Shown: positions 1-10,658, counted from the stretch's first letter. The stretch is DNA of 35,140 nucleotides from an uncultured Octadecabacter sp. (GCA_937969445.1 CALBVZ010000076.1:1-35140); one strand, 5' to 3'. Notes: a model not told the origin generated them from the sequence alone. Translations and numbers: made by a program.

Positions 1-1
1 G

Positions 2-1102
2 TCTGTGGGCAAAACATCGACAAAGGAAATGTTGCGCGCGGTGTTGTCCAAGCAAGGTAAATGCCATGCCGCCGAAGCATCCTACAATAACCATTGGGGC
101 GTGCCACTGACGCTTGCCCGGATGCCTGCCGATACCGAATATGCCGTGATCGAGATCGGGATGAGCAATCCCGGCGAAATCACCCCGCTTTCCAAAATGG
201 CGCGTCCGCATGTGGCGATGATCACAACCGTGGCGGCGGCACATTTGGCGTCTTTTGACAATCTCGCGGGGATTGCCGTCGAAAAGGCGAGCATCCTTGA
301 CGGGTTAGAGCCGGGCGGCGTTGCCGTCCTGAACGGTGATATCGAAACTGCGGATATTTTGCACGATCACGCAACCAAGGTCGGTGCTGCCAAAGTGATT
401 TTTGGCGAAACGGCGTCCGACTGGACGTTGCAGAATGTGCGGATCAGCGGCGATGTGACCGTGATTGCCGCGCGACATGACGACCAAGAGTATCTTTTCA
501 AACTTTCGGTGCCGGGGCGGCATTTTGCGATGAACGCGCTTGGGGCCTTGGCGGTGTGCGAAGCTCTTGGCGCTGACCCGGCCATTGCGGCGCAGGACAT
601 GGCGCTGTGGTTGCCGCCTGAGGGGCGTGGCAGCCGCGCGATTGTGGCGCTCGACGTGGGATCAGAGGAAGAGACGATTGACCTGATTGACGATGCGTTC
701 AACGCCAATCCAACATCCATGGCCGCCGCGCTGGAGGTACTTGCCGCCACAACTCCCATCGACAACGTCGGTCGTATCATCAAAGGCCGCCGGATCGCCA
801 TTTTGGGTGACATGCTGGAACTCGGACCCGATGAGGCCAACCTGCACCGCGACTTAGCCTCAAACGCTGATCTGATACAGGCGGATCTGGTCCATTGCAC
901 CGGTCCTCGTATGAAACACCTGTTTGACGCACTTCCCGAAGAGATGCGGGGGCAGTGGATGGAAAACGCCAAGGACCTCGCCGCCAAGCCCGCCACGCTG
1001 GTGGATGCAGGTGACGTTGTGTTGGTCAAAGGCTCCAAAGGCAGCAAAGTCAGCTTGGTCGTTGACGCCATCCGCAAACTGGGGCATCCCGACACGATCT
1101 AG
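2..1102 (+). CDS. murF: UDP-N-acetylmuramoyl-tripeptide--D-alanyl-D-alanine ligase (MurF), 5' end truncated by window
   Basis: Mur ligase ATP-binding [33 protein letters not shown] and GSKGSKVS motifs; frame open to window edge; followed by mraY. Confidence 0.95.
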   Translation, partial: SVGKTSTKEMLRAVLSKQGKCHAAEASYNNHWGVPLTLARMPADTEYAVIEIGMSNPGEITPLSKMARPHVAMITTVAAAHLASFDNLAGIAVEKASILDGLEPGGVAVLNGDIETADILHDHATKVGAAKVIFGETASDWTLQNVRISGDVTVIAARHDDQEYLFKLSVPGRHFAMNALGALAVCEALGADPAIAAQDMALWLPPEGRGSRAIVALDVGSEEETIDLIDDAFNANPTSMAAALEVLAATTPIDNVGRIIKGRRIAILGDMLELGPDEANLHRDLASNADLIQADLVHCTGPRMKHLFDALPEEMRGQWMENAKDLAAKPATLVDAGDVVLVKGSKGSKVSLVVDAIRKLGHPDTI

Positions 1103-1127
1103 TGATAACGCGATGGGGTTTACGTAT

Positions 1128-2210
1128 ATGTTGTTTTGGCTCACGGCACTTTCTGACGGCGGGGACTTCTTCAACCTCTTTCGCTACATCACGTTCCGCG
1201 CAGGCGGCGCGTTTCTAACTGCGCTAATTTTCGGTTTTGTGTTTGGTCCATCCCTTATTCGTGTGCTGCGCAAGCGTCAGGGCAAAGGTCAGCCGATCCG
1301 TGATGACGGCCCAGAAAGCCACTTTGCCAAAGCGGGCACTCCGACAATGGGCGGTTTGCTGATTGTGGGCGCATTGCTAACGTCAACGTTGTTGTGGGCA
1401 CGTTTGGATAACCCGTTTATCTGGATGGTATTATTCGTGACAATGTCGTTTGCTTTGATCGGATTTGCCGATGATTACGCAAAGGTGTCCAAGCAAAACA
1501 CGGCGGGCGTATCTGGCAAACTGCGCCTTGCGCTGGGCTTTCTCATCGCGGCCGTTGCGGCCTATTGGGCGGCGCAATACCACCCCGTTGAGCTGTCCAA
1601 CAAACTTGCCCTTCCTGTTTTCAAGGACGTTTTGGTCAACCTTGGCGTACTGTTCATTCCGTTTGCAATGATCGTCATTGTTGGTGCAGCGAACGCTGTG
1701 AACATGACCGACGGTTTGGATGGCCTTGCTATTATGCCCGTGATGATCGCGGCAGGTGCCTTTGCTGTCATCGCCTATTTCGTTGGCCGTACTGATTTCA
1801 CAACCGAACTTGGCCTGCACTACGTTCCCGGAACCGGTGAGCTTGCTATCTTTGCAGCCGGAATTATCGGCGGCGGTTTGGGTTTCTTGTGGTACAACGC
1901 CCCACCTGCAGCCGTGTTCATGGGCGACACTGGATCGCTTGCACTGGGCGGCGCGCTGGGCGCAATCGCAGTCGCGACCAAGCACGAAATCGTTCTCGCA
2001 ATCGTTGGCGGCCTCTTCGTGGTTGAGGCCATGTCCGTGATTATCCAAGTGCTGTACTTCAAGCGCACAGGAAAACGCGTGTTCCTTATGGCGCCGATCC
2101 ACCATCATTATGAGAAAAAGGGATGGGCCGAACCGCAGATCGTTATTCGGTTCTGGATCATTTCCCTGATCCTCGCAGTGATTGGTCTTGCGACGTTGAA
2201 GGTCCGCTAA
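1128..2210 (+). CDS. mraY: Phospho-N-acetylmuramoyl-pentapeptide transferase
   Basis: [28 protein letters not shown] start, [35 protein letters not shown] motifs; ORF track extends upstream to 924 but start at 1128 (or 1113) fits family. Confidence 0.95.
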   Translation: MLFWLTALSDGGDFFNLFRYITFRAGGAFLTALIFGFVFGPSLIRVLRKRQGKGQPIRDDGPESHFAKAGTPTMGGLLIVGALLTSTLLWARLDNPFIWMVLFVTMSFALIGFADDYAKVSKQNTAGVSGKLRLALGFLIAAVAAYWAAQYHPVELSNKLALPVFKDVLVNLGVLFIPFAMIVIVGAANAVNMTDGLDGLAIMPVMIAAGAFAVIAYFVGRTDFTTELGLHYVPGTGELAIFAAGIIGGGLGFLWYNAPPAAVFMGDTGSLALGGALGAIAVATKHEIVLAIVGGLFVVEAMSVIIQVLYFKRTGKRVFLMAPIHHHYEKKGWAEPQIVIRFWIISLILAVIGLATLKVR

Positions 2211-2623
2211 ACGGGCATATTGTCCATCGGGTCGAATTCTTCTTCTGCGGGCGCAGGCGTTCCTGTTAGCCATGTTTCTGCAGCAGGTGCATCTTCCATA
2301 TCAAACGCTTTGATTTCCAAACCAGGCATGAGCGCGCCTTCAATCTGGGCCGCCTTTTGCATCCACTTCGCATCTGTCAAAACAGCGCATTTTTCGAACC
2401 GTCGCATCGCGGTAAACAGCGCCGGAAGCCGTGCCATTTCAATCATGACGGCGGCAAATGTCGGCATCGCAAAATCTGCAATCTTTATTATCATTTGAGC
2501 ATCAGACATGCCTTCGGATTTTTGGAATAGATCTTCGAGACCTAGTTTCATCATATCTGCATCCAGCGGCCCGCCGATTTCAAGGTCGAGGCGGTGAGAA
2601 TTAGTTTTATGTACGAGTAACAT
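2207..2623 (-). CDS. SpoIIAA-like STAS-domain protein
   Basis: 138 aa, [23 protein letters not shown]... resembles the SpoIIAA-like/STAS family; strong SD CAGGAGG 7 nt upstream of ATG. Confidence 0.6.
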   Translation of the reverse strand: MLLVHKTNSHRLDLEIGGPLDADMMKLGLEDLFQKSEGMSDAQMIIKIADFAMPTFAAVMIEMARLPALFTAMRRFEKCAVLTDAKWMQKAAQIEGALMPGLEIKAFDMEDAPAAETWLTGTPAPAEEEFDPMDNMPV

Positions 2624-2681
2624 CGCGCGTCCTCCTGTTTTGATTACAGTTTGATTTTACTTCATTCACGTATTGACCGCC

Positions 2682-2695
2682 TTGATCTGGCTCAA
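2682..2695. promoter_or_regulatory. Candidate FNR/FnrL-type box TTGAT-CTGG-CTCAA
   Basis: One mismatch from TTGAT-N4-ATCAA; centred about 65 bp upstream of the STAS start codon. Confidence 0.45.
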
Positions 2696-2792
2696 TTGAA
2701 TGGGATTACACAATCTTTGACGGCTTTGATCTGATGCTTGCGAAACCACGGCGCACGCGGCACTCTGCGCGCCAATCAAAGGGGCTAAAAAC

Positions 2793-4187
2793 ATGATTCC
2801 AGTTCAAGGTTATTCAGGCAAAACCGTCGCGGTTCTAGGCCTTGGACGATCAGGTCTTGCAACTGTCACGGCACTTCAAGCGGGCGGCGCTGATGTGATC
2901 GTGTGGGACGACAGCCCTGAAGCCGCTGACAAGGCGAATGACGCTGGCGCGACGCTGCGCGATCTGACCAAGCAGGGCGCGTTCAAGGATGTTGCCGCGC
3001 TGATAACATCCCCAGGAATTCCGCATCTATACCCTGAACCGCACCCAGCAATTGCACGCGCCATGACTGAAGGCTGCCCCGTCGACAATGACATCGGTCT
3101 GTTCTTTCGCAGCTTTGCCACGGGCGAGTGGGACAATTTCGAAACCATCCCAAAGGTCATTGCGGTGACTGGGTCCAACGGTAAATCTACGACCTCTGCG
3201 CTGATCCATCACATTCTGGAAGAGGCGGGCCGTCCGACCCAGTTGGCCGGAAACATCGGGCGCGGCGTTCTCGACATTGATGAAGCGCATGACGGCGAAG
3301 TTATCGTGCTCGAACTCAGCTCATACCAAACCGACCTTGCCCGCGCACTCACGCCGGATGTGGCCGTGTTCACCAATCTCTCATCGGATCATTTGGATCG
3401 CCACGCAGGGCATGGCGGTTATTTCGCCGCCAAACGACGCCTGTTCGCAGAAGGCGGGCCTGATCGCGCGGTGATCGGCGTGGATGAACCGGAAGGGAAC
3501 TACATCGTTAACCAACTTTCTGAGGGGCCAACCGATGATCGTGTGATCCGCGTCTCAAGCGGTACCAAGCTTGGCGGGGATGGCTGGAACGTCTTCGCTC
3601 GCAAAGGTTTCCTGAGCGAAACGCGCAAGGGGCGGCAGGTCGCATCAATCGATCTACGCCAAATCGCGGGATTGCCGGGGGCGCATAATCATCAGAATGC
3701 CTGCGCCGCATATGCTGCGTGTCGATCTCTGGGGATTGGACCACGGGTGATTGAGCAAGCCTTGCACAGCTTTAAAGGCCTGCCGCACCGCAGTCAGCTG
3801 ATCGCGCAGCGCGATGGCGTTGCATTTGTGAACGATAGTAAAGCCACCAACGTCGATTCAGCCGCCAAAGCGTTGGCAGCGTTCAGTAAGGTGCGTTGGA
3901 TCTGCGGCGGGTTGGAAAAAGAGGGTGGGCTGGATGCGCTTTTGCCTGCCTCCACAGTTGTCAAAGCCTACGTCATCGGGCGTGAAGCCGCGGCGTTCGC
4001 TATGAAGCTCAAAGGCGTAGACGTGGAAATCTGCGGGGACATGAAATCGGCTGTGACAAAGGCCGCGGCGGATGCGCAATCGGGTGAAACCGTGTTGCTT
4101 GCCCCAGCCGCAGCATCCTTCGATCAATACGATAGCTTTGAGAAACGTGGCGATGATTTTGCGCGCCAAGTTGCTGATATAACTTAG
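2793..4187 (+). CDS. murD: UDP-N-acetylmuramoyl-L-alanine--D-glutamate ligase
   Basis: [53 protein letters not shown] motifs. Confidence 0.96.
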   Translation: MIPVQGYSGKTVAVLGLGRSGLATVTALQAGGADVIVWDDSPEAADKANDAGATLRDLTKQGAFKDVAALITSPGIPHLYPEPHPAIARAMTEGCPVDNDIGLFFRSFATGEWDNFETIPKVIAVTGSNGKSTTSALIHHILEEAGRPTQLAGNIGRGVLDIDEAHDGEVIVLELSSYQTDLARALTPDVAVFTNLSSDHLDRHAGHGGYFAAKRRLFAEGGPDRAVIGVDEPEGNYIVNQLSEGPTDDRVIRVSSGTKLGGDGWNVFARKGFLSETRKGRQVASIDLRQIAGLPGAHNHQNACAAYAACRSLGIGPRVIEQALHSFKGLPHRSQLIAQRDGVAFVNDSKATNVDSAAKALAAFSKVRWICGGLEKEGGLDALLPASTVVKAYVIGREAAAFAMKLKGVDVEICGDMKSAVTKAAADAQSGETVLLAPAAASFDQYDSFEKRGDDFARQVADIT

Positions 4188-4191
4188 AACG

Positions 4192-4935
4192 ATGCTCCGT
4201 TTCGTTGCTCTAGCGATTGCGGCAGTATTTCTAACGGTAATTTCACAACTTGGCGGGATCGCGTTGCTGATCGCGGCCTGTTTTCGGCGCAAGTTTCTTA
4301 CGTTCTTGGTTGTCTATTCGATGCTGTCGATTTCGGCTGTCTGGGTCGCCCCGATGTTTGGGCGCGTCGCGCTTTCATGTACGTCAAGCGGCCCGTTGCA
4401 GATGCGCTCGGTCTTGTTTTGCGCGTTGAATCGCCAATACGTTGTCCCAGAGCTTCAGGCGGTTTTGACTGACTTCGCGGAACAAATGGACGCTGACTTC
4501 GCGGGAACCGAGACACACGTATTAGACGCGAATTTTCCATTTTTCACGGGGTTTCCGTTGCTGCCGCATTTGTCCCATGACGATGGCGAAAAAGTGGACT
4601 TGGCGTTTTACTACCAAGGCAACGATCAGTACCTTCCCGGCGTGACGCGATCCCCGCTTGGGTATTTTGCCTTTGAGGACGGGCCAACTGACTGCCCAGA
4701 CAACAGACTAACGCTGCGCTGGGATATGCCTTGGTTGCAGCGGGTTTGGCCTGACTATCAGCCGGATCATCGCCGCATGACGGCGGCGCTCCGGTTGCTC
4801 ACGCAGGACGACCGCGTGGGTAAGTTATTCATCGAGCCGCACTTGCGCACGCGCTTTGGCGTTTCTAGCGACAAAATCCGATTTCAAGGCTGCCGCGCTG
4901 CACGCCATGACGATCATATTCACGTCCAGCTTTAG
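4192..4935 (+). CDS. Membrane-anchored protein with LAS/MepA-like peptidase signature
   Basis: Two N-terminal hydrophobic segments, then SHDDGEKVDLAF (H-x6-D) and C-terminal DDHIHVQL (H-x-H); starts 4 nt after the murD stop. Confidence 0.65.
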   Translation: MLRFVALAIAAVFLTVISQLGGIALLIAACFRRKFLTFLVVYSMLSISAVWVAPMFGRVALSCTSSGPLQMRSVLFCALNRQYVVPELQAVLTDFAEQMDADFAGTETHVLDANFPFFTGFPLLPHLSHDDGEKVDLAFYYQGNDQYLPGVTRSPLGYFAFEDGPTDCPDNRLTLRWDMPWLQRVWPDYQPDHRRMTAALRLLTQDDRVGKLFIEPHLRTRFGVSSDKIRFQGCRAARHDDHIHVQL

Positions 4936-4956
4936 TACTGCGCATTTTTTAGATTT

Positions 4957-5226
4957 TTAATGTTTCCAAAACCGTTTCGACTTGGGCTTTTGCGCCTTCA
5001 GGTGGTTTTTCAAATCGGTAAATCCACCGATCTTTTCGCCGTCAATGAAGATCAACGGCGTCGTCGTGATACGGTGTTTGTCTTTAAACGCATCCGTTTC
5101 GCGGCGTGTGCGCAGCACGTGTTCTTCAATCTCAAACCCGTTGGCGCGCAACAGGTCGCGTGCCGCAGTGCCGTAGCCGCACGTGTAATTGGGCAAATCC
5201 ATTCGGTGTAGTGTCGCTTTGGGCAT
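4957..5226 (-). CDS. Glutaredoxin-like protein (CGYG active site)
   Basis: 89 aa; YTCGYGTAARDLL, TTPLIFIDGEKIGGFTDL typical of glutaredoxin cis-Pro and GGxxD motifs. Confidence 0.8.
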   Translation of the reverse strand: MPKATLHRMDLPNYTCGYGTAARDLLRANGFEIEEHVLRTRRETDAFKDKHRITTTPLIFIDGEKIGGFTDLKNHLKAQKPKSKRFWKH

Positions 5227-5234
5227 GTTCGCAT

Positions 5235-5278
5235 CCTTTATCGTTGTGCTTGATAAAGGGTGAAACAGGTCGTTTCAC
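5235..5278. repeat. Two adjacent perfect inverted repeats
   Basis: CCTTTATC-N9-GATAAAGG (5235-5259) and GTGAAAC-N5-GTTTCAC (5260-5278). Confidence 0.7.
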
Positions 5279-5312
5279 AAGCCCACGAGAGGTCACATCG
5301 CTGTGCGAAGTG

Positions 5313-6497
5313 TTACGAGTTTTGCGTGATGGCCGTTCCAGCGGCAAAACCTGAAGACCACGCCCACTGGAAGTTATACCCGCCAAGCCAACCTGTGACG
5401 TCCACAGCTTCGCCGATAAAATAGAGACCCGCTTGCGCTTTGGTTTCCATTGTCTTTGAGGACAGCCCGTTTGTGTCGATGCCACCTGCCGTGACTTCGG
5501 CGGTACGGTAGCCTTCGGTGCCGGATGGTTTAAGGGACCAATTGTGCAAGTCTGCGATCAAGCCGTCGATGCGTGCGTCTGACAGGTCGCCTGTATTTCC
5601 GGTTAGCTTTAGGCCCGCTGCCAAGAAATCGACCAGTCGGGCAGGGATGTATTTTGCCAATGTTGTGGTCAGTGCTTTACGACCTTCTTGCGTGCGGTCC
5701 GCCTTCAATGCGCTTGCGAGGTCGAAGTCCGGCGAGATCGACACGGAGACATCTTCACCCTCTACCCAGTAGGATGACGCTTGCAGAACAGCAGGGCCAG
5801 ACAGCCCGCGATGGGTGAACAACAGGGCCTCATCAAACGCGGTGCCGTCGTTCGTTGTCACACGTGCAGGAGTGGCCACGCCAGCCAGCGGTTTGAATTT
5901 CTCATCCGAAAACGTAAACGGTACGAGGGCAGGGCGGGTATCGGTAACGGTAAGCCCGAACTGCGTTGCGATCTCATAGGCCAGCCCAGTGGCACCCATT
6001 TTGGGAATGGATTTGCCACCCGTTGCGACCACCAGATTGTTAGCAGTCACGACTTGCGCTTGCCCGTGGCGCTTCAGGGCGACCTGAAACAGGGCACCGT
6101 CGTGGCGGATATTGCCAATGCTTGTTTGTGTCCAAACCTCGCCGCCAGCGATTTCAACTTCAGCCAGCAGCATCGCGATAATGTCCTTGGCCGTGTCATC
6201 GCAAAACAACTGGCCCAGCGTTTTCTCGTGCCAGGCGATTTTGTGTCGATCCATCAAGTCAATAAAATCCCACTGCGTGTACCGCGCCAAAGCGGATTTC
6301 GCGAAATGGGGGTTCTGGCTGATGAAATTCGCGGCCTTCGTGCCAAGGTTGGTGAAATTACAGCGCCCACCGCCTGAAATGCGGATTTTTTCACCCGCAG
6401 ACTTGGCGTGATCAACGACCAATGTGCTGGGCCCCGCGAAGGCGGCGCAGTGTAGTCCGGCGGCGCCGGCACCAAGGATAAGAGTGTTTACATGCAT
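5313..6497 (-). CDS. HI0933/BaiN-like FAD-dependent flavoprotein (possibly TIGR03862 type)
   Basis: LILGAGAAGLHCA Rossmann motif, SGGGRCNFTN, VVATGGKSIPKMGATG, GGYNFQWAWSSG; likely ATG at 6497 rather than 6530. Confidence 0.88.
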   Translation of the reverse strand: MHVNTLILGAGAAGLHCAAFAGPSTLVVDHAKSAGEKIRISGGGRCNFTNLGTKAANFISQNPHFAKSALARYTQWDFIDLMDRHKIAWHEKTLGQLFCDDTAKDIIAMLLAEVEIAGGEVWTQTSIGNIRHDGALFQVALKRHGQAQVVTANNLVVATGGKSIPKMGATGLAYEIATQFGLTVTDTRPALVPFTFSDEKFKPLAGVATPARVTTNDGTAFDEALLFTHRGLSGPAVLQASSYWVEGEDVSVSISPDFDLASALKADRTQEGRKALTTTLAKYIPARLVDFLAAGLKLTGNTGDLSDARIDGLIADLHNWSLKPSGTEGYRTAEVTAGGIDTNGLSSKTMETKAQAGLYFIGEAVDVTGWLGGYNFQWAWSSGFAAGTAITQNS

Positions 6498-6636
6498 GTT
6501 GTTCAGGTGCCTTGAAAACGCCGCGCGCACAAGGGGGCTAAAAAACGTGTCATTTCACTGGAATCGTAAGCCTTTTGTCGTTAGAGTTGGAATTAGACCC
6601 GGCAAACGGGCGTTTTGAGGCAGTAAGGCAGTCGCC

Positions 6637-7803
6637 ATGACAGAAATGGTTTTCGGTGCGATCCCCGTGCAATCGGGCGATCCGGTTCTTCCACGTTGGT
6701 GGAGAACGGTTGATAAATGGACGTTGTCCTGCATCATCGTTTTATTCGGTATTGGATTGTTGTTAGGGCTGGCCGCGTCGCCGCCTTTGGCCGCAAAGAA
6801 TGGGTTTGAACCCTTCCACTACGTGCAACGTCAGGCATTGTTTGGCTCTATCGCGATGGTGGTGTTGATCGTTACCTCGATGATGTCACCGACATTGGTG
6901 CGCCGCTTGGCTGTCCTTGGCTTTTTGGCCGCGTTCATCGCGCTGGCTGGCCTCCCATTCTTGGGGACAGACTTCGGCAAAGGCGCTGTGCGCTGGTATT
7001 CATTGGGCTTTGCGTCCGTGCAGCCGTCCGAATTCCTTAAGCCCGGATTTATCGTTGTAGCAGCGTGGTTTATGGCCGCGAGCCAAGAAATTGGCGGCCC
7101 TCCAGGTAAGTCATATTCGCTTATTCTGACCGCCGTGATCGTGTTGATGCTGGCAATGCAGCCTGACTTTGGCCAATCCGCGCTAATCCTGTTTGGTTGG
7201 GGCGTGATGTATTTCGTCGCCGGTGCGCCGATGCTTATTCTTGTTGGGCTGGCGGGTGTTGTCATTTTTGGCGGCACAGTTGCCTATTCAAATTCAGAAC
7301 ACTTTGCGCGACGCATTGATGGGTTCTTGAACCCTGATGTCGATCCGACCACCCAGCTTGGCTATGCTACAAACGCGATCCGTGAAGGCGGTTTCTTCGG
7401 TGTTGGCGTGGGCGAGGGGCAGGTGAAATGGTCGCTGCCAGATGCGCACACGGATTTCATTATCGCAGTCGCGGCTGAAGAATACGGGCTGATTTGCGTT
7501 CTGGCGATCATTGGTCTTTATGCCACTGTCGTTGTGCGCTCCCTGATGCGCCTGATGAAGGAACGTGATCCGTTCATTCGTTTGGCGGGTTGTGGGCTTG
7601 CCTGCATCGTCGGTGTTCAAGCGATGATTAACATGGGCGTGGCGGTGCGTTTGCTGCCTGCCAAAGGCATGACATTGCCGTTCGTGAGCTACGGTGGGTC
7701 CTCGGTTATTGCATCCGCAATTGCAGTGGGCATGCTGCTGGCGTTCACGCGCACGCGTCCACAGGGCCAAATTGGCGACATTTTGCTACGGCGGGGGCGC
7801 TAA
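6637..7803 (+). CDS. ftsW: SEDS peptidoglycan glycosyltransferase FtsW
   Basis: Multi-[55 protein letters not shown]. Confidence 0.95.
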   Translation: MTEMVFGAIPVQSGDPVLPRWWRTVDKWTLSCIIVLFGIGLLLGLAASPPLAAKNGFEPFHYVQRQALFGSIAMVVLIVTSMMSPTLVRRLAVLGFLAAFIALAGLPFLGTDFGKGAVRWYSLGFASVQPSEFLKPGFIVVAAWFMAASQEIGGPPGKSYSLILTAVIVLMLAMQPDFGQSALILFGWGVMYFVAGAPMLILVGLAGVVIFGGTVAYSNSEHFARRIDGFLNPDVDPTTQLGYATNAIREGGFFGVGVGEGQVKWSLPDAHTDFIIAVAAEEYGLICVLAIIGLYATVVVRSLMRLMKERDPFIRLAGCGLACIVGVQAMINMGVAVRLLPAKGMTLPFVSYGGSSVIASAIAVGMLLAFTRTRPQGQIGDILLRRGR

Positions 7804-8897
7804 TGGCTGATCCACTTCTGATTATCGCAGCGGGCGGCACGGGTGGGCATATGTTCCCAGCCCAAGCTTTGGCTGAAGCGATGCTGGCACGTGGGTGGCG
7901 GGTCAAACTGTCCACGGATGTGCGCGGTGCGCGGTATACGGGTGGCTTCCCCCACGCGGTTGAGATTGAGCAAGTCGGTTCTGCCACCTTCGCACGCGGT
8001 GGATTGCTCGCGAAACTCAAAGCGCCGTTTACGATTTTTGGCGGCGTGATTTCGGCTGTGTTCAAGATGCTGCGCGATAAGCCGACGGTCGTTGTGGGCT
8101 TTGGCGGCTATCCAACTATTCCGGCGATGTCGGCAGCGTGGATCTTGCGCAAACCGACCATGATCCATGAGCAAAACGGCGTTCTTGGCCGTGTGAACAA
8201 GATTTTCTCAAAGCGCGTGAATAAGGTGGCTTGCGGTACTTGGCCGACTGAATTGCCAAGTGGTGTTGAAGGCGTGCCCGTTGGGAACCCTGTTCGGAAT
8301 GCGATTTTAGAACGTGCGGGTGCAGGTTACATCGCGCCGGGTGACTATCCGATGTCCATTTTAGTGATGGGTGGATCGCAAGGCGCGCGCATTTTGTCCG
8401 ACATTGTCCCACCTGCGATTTCTGGGCTTCCGTCAGCCATTCGCCGCAACATTCGCGTTAGCCATCAGGCCCGTTCCGAGGACCTTGAGCGCGTGGCGCA
8501 ATATTATGCAGACGAGGGTATTCCCGCTGATGTGCAGCCGTTCTTTAATGACGTGCCGACGCTGATGTCTGAATGCCAACTGGTCATTTCACGTGCTGGT
8601 GCGTCGTCTATTGCTGATCTTAGCATTATCGGACGCCCCGCAATTCTGGTGCCCTACGCTATGGCGCTGGCCGACCATCAAACGGCGAATGCACGCCAAC
8701 TGGTTGACGCAGGAGCGGCTATTTTAGTCGCCGAGGCGGACCTTCAGGTCGACAGTCTTTCGGAACAGATTTCAGACGTGTTGGGCGATGCGAGCAAAGC
8801 GCAATCCATGTCCCAAGCGGCACTTGCTTGTGGCAAACCAGATGCGACAGAAACCCTTGTCGCACTCACGTTAGAATTGACCCAACCTAAACCGTAA
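7803..8897 (+). CDS. murG: UDP-GlcNAc--MurNAc-(pentapeptide) pyrophosphoryl-undecaprenol GlcNAc transferase
   Basis: [57 protein letters not shown] overlap with ftsW. Confidence 0.96.
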   Translation: MADPLLIIAAGGTGGHMFPAQALAEAMLARGWRVKLSTDVRGARYTGGFPHAVEIEQVGSATFARGGLLAKLKAPFTIFGGVISAVFKMLRDKPTVVVGFGGYPTIPAMSAAWILRKPTMIHEQNGVLGRVNKIFSKRVNKVACGTWPTELPSGVEGVPVGNPVRNAILERAGAGYIAPGDYPMSILVMGGSQGARILSDIVPPAISGLPSAIRRNIRVSHQARSEDLERVAQYYADEGIPADVQPFFNDVPTLMSECQLVISRAGASSIADLSIIGRPAILVPYAMALADHQTANARQLVDAGAAILVAEADLQVDSLSEQISDVLGDASKAQSMSQAALACGKPDATETLVALTLELTQPKP

Positions 8898-8935
8898 ATA
8901 CGAGTAACACTAAGAAGATGGACGGAAGCAGACCC

Positions 8936-10336
8936 ATGAACGCAGCAGCGACAAAACTCCCCCTCGACGTCGGCCCGATCCACTTTGTGGGGATTGGCGG
9001 TATTGGCATGTCGGGGATCGCCGAAGTTTTATTGTCGCATGGGTACACTGTACAAGGGTCCGATCTTAAGGAAAGCCCGATCACCAAGCGGCTGACCAAA
9101 CTGGGTGCGCATGTTTTTGTCGGTCAAAAGGCCGAAAACATTGCCGACGCCGAAGTCATCGTGATTTCAAGTGCAATCAAAACAGGTAACCCTGAACTGG
9201 ATGAAGCCCGTGCGCGTGGTCTTCCGATCGTGCGCCGTGCTGAAATGCTGGCCGAGCTGATGCGCATGAAGTCCAACATTGCTGTCGCGGGGACGCACGG
9301 CAAAACAACAACCACGACGATGGTTGCGGCACTGCTTGATGGTGGCAATTTCAACCCGACGGTCGTCAACGGCGGTATCATCCACGCCTACGGGTCCAAC
9401 GCACGCGTTGGTGACGGCGAATGGATGGTCGTTGAAGCGGACGAGTCTGATGGCACGTTCAATCGCCTGCCCGCGACAATCGCGATTGTGACCAACATCG
9501 ATCCAGAGCACATGGAGCACTGGGGCACCGAAGAAAATCTGCACCGCGGGTTTTATGATTTCGTGTCCGGCATTCCGTTTTACGGGCTGGCTGTGTGCTG
9601 CACGGATGACAGCGACGTTCAGGCGCTGGTTGGTAAAATCACGGATCGCCGCGTGATGACCTATGGGTTTAACGCCCAAGCGGATGTGCGGGCGATCAAT
9701 CTGACTTATAAACAAGGCGTCGCGCATTTTGATGTGGTCTTGCAGAACGAAGATATGACGATTGAGGGCTGCGCATTGCCAATGCCCGGTGATCACAACG
9801 TATCTAACGCGTTGTCGGCAATCGCTGTTGCGCGGCATTTGGGGATGAAAGCCGAAGAAATTCGCACAGCGTTGGAAAACTTTGGCGGCGTGAACCGTCG
9901 CTTTACCCGTGTGGGCGAAGTGGATGGCGTGACGATCATTGATGATTATGGTCACCACCCGACCGAAATTCTGGCGGTGCTAAAGGCCGCACGCCAAGCT
10001 TGCGATGGGCGTATCATCGCCGTGCACCAGCCACACCGCTACACGCGCGTTCATCATCACTTTGACGACTACTGCGCATGTTTCAACGACGCGGATGTCG
10101 TCGCTATTTCCGAGGTTTTTGCCGCGGGTGAAGACGTCATTGAAGGCGCAACACGGGATGATTTGGTCGCCGGATTGATCCGCGCAGGGCACCGCCACGC
10201 TCGCGCAATTACGGATGAGGCCGATTTGGTGCGTTTGGTGCGCGAGCAAGCAAAGCCAGGTGATATGGTTGTGTGCCTTGGTGCCGGTTCTATTTCCAGC
10301 TGGGCAAATGCATTGCCGGAGCTACTTAAAGCGTGA
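8936..10336 (+). CDS. murC: UDP-N-acetylmuramate--L-alanine ligase
   Basis: [49 protein letters not shown]; alternative start at 8918. Confidence 0.96.
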   Translation: MNAAATKLPLDVGPIHFVGIGGIGMSGIAEVLLSHGYTVQGSDLKESPITKRLTKLGAHVFVGQKAENIADAEVIVISSAIKTGNPELDEARARGLPIVRRAEMLAELMRMKSNIAVAGTHGKTTTTTMVAALLDGGNFNPTVVNGGIIHAYGSNARVGDGEWMVVEADESDGTFNRLPATIAIVTNIDPEHMEHWGTEENLHRGFYDFVSGIPFYGLAVCCTDDSDVQALVGKITDRRVMTYGFNAQADVRAINLTYKQGVAHFDVVLQNEDMTIEGCALPMPGDHNVSNALSAIAVARHLGMKAEEIRTALENFGGVNRRFTRVGEVDGVTIIDDYGHHPTEILAVLKAARQACDGRIIAVHQPHRYTRVHHHFDDYCACFNDADVVAISEVFAAGEDVIEGATRDDLVAGLIRAGHRHARAITDEADLVRLVREQAKPGDMVVCLGAGSISSWANALPELLKA

Positions 10337-10560
10337 CCTATGAATGGCTCATCCTTGCTGCGGTCCTGATCGTCGCGCTTTTACCGATGATCAAGTGGGT
10401 GCGCCGTTTGCTGTGGGCGTTCACGATTGCATTCGTTGGCATGATGTTAATTCATATGCAACACAATCCCGGTGAAGCGACGCTGGCATTGGGTGCGATG
10501 GGGGGCGGATTGATGTTTGCGCGCCCAATTCGGCGCATGGTTTTGGGTGGAATGTTATGA
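10333..10560 (+). CDS. Small membrane protein (75 aa)
   Basis: GTG start overlapping murC stop (GTGA); hydrophobic segments. Confidence 0.65.
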   Translation: MTYEWLILAAVLIVALLPMIKWVRRLLWAFTIAFVGMMLIHMQHNPGEATLALGAMGGGLMFARPIRRMVLGGML

Positions 10561-10658
10561 TGGGTTCGAATTGGCTACGCCAATCCGACCAATGCGGGGG
10601 CCAGCCCCCGCGCCCCCGGGATATTTTTGAAACAAAAGCAAAGGGGGGCTTGGCGTGA
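10557..10658 (+). CDS. Possible 33-aa small [36 protein letters not shown]
   Basis: ATGA overlap with preceding ORF and GTGA overlap with the following ORF; no independent coding evidence. Confidence 0.25.
   Translation: MMGSNWLRQSDQCGGQPPRPRDIFETKAKGGLA
10594..10628 (+). repeat. GC hairpin + ATATTTTTGA element (Rhodobacterales-type intergenic repeat)
   Basis: GCGGGGG-CCAG-CCCCCGC stem loop then CGCCCCCGGGATATTTTTGAAACAAAAGCAAAG; related tail near 28466-28496 on the minus strand. Confidence 0.6.

Noticed and set aside
367-1095. 242-aa Ser/Ala-rich minus-strand ORF opposite murF
   Set aside because: Shadow ORF of a conserved gene
1431-2273. 280-aa minus-strand ORF opposite mraY
   Set aside because: Shadow ORF with no recognisable domain; mraY is unambiguous
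5290-5303. 13-mer TCACATCGCTGTG shared with the hairpin at 33880-33899
   Set aside because: A 13-base match is expected by chance several times in a window of this size
9167-9958. 263-aa minus-strand ORF opposite murC
   Set aside because: Shadow ORF; no domain, no plausible RBS context
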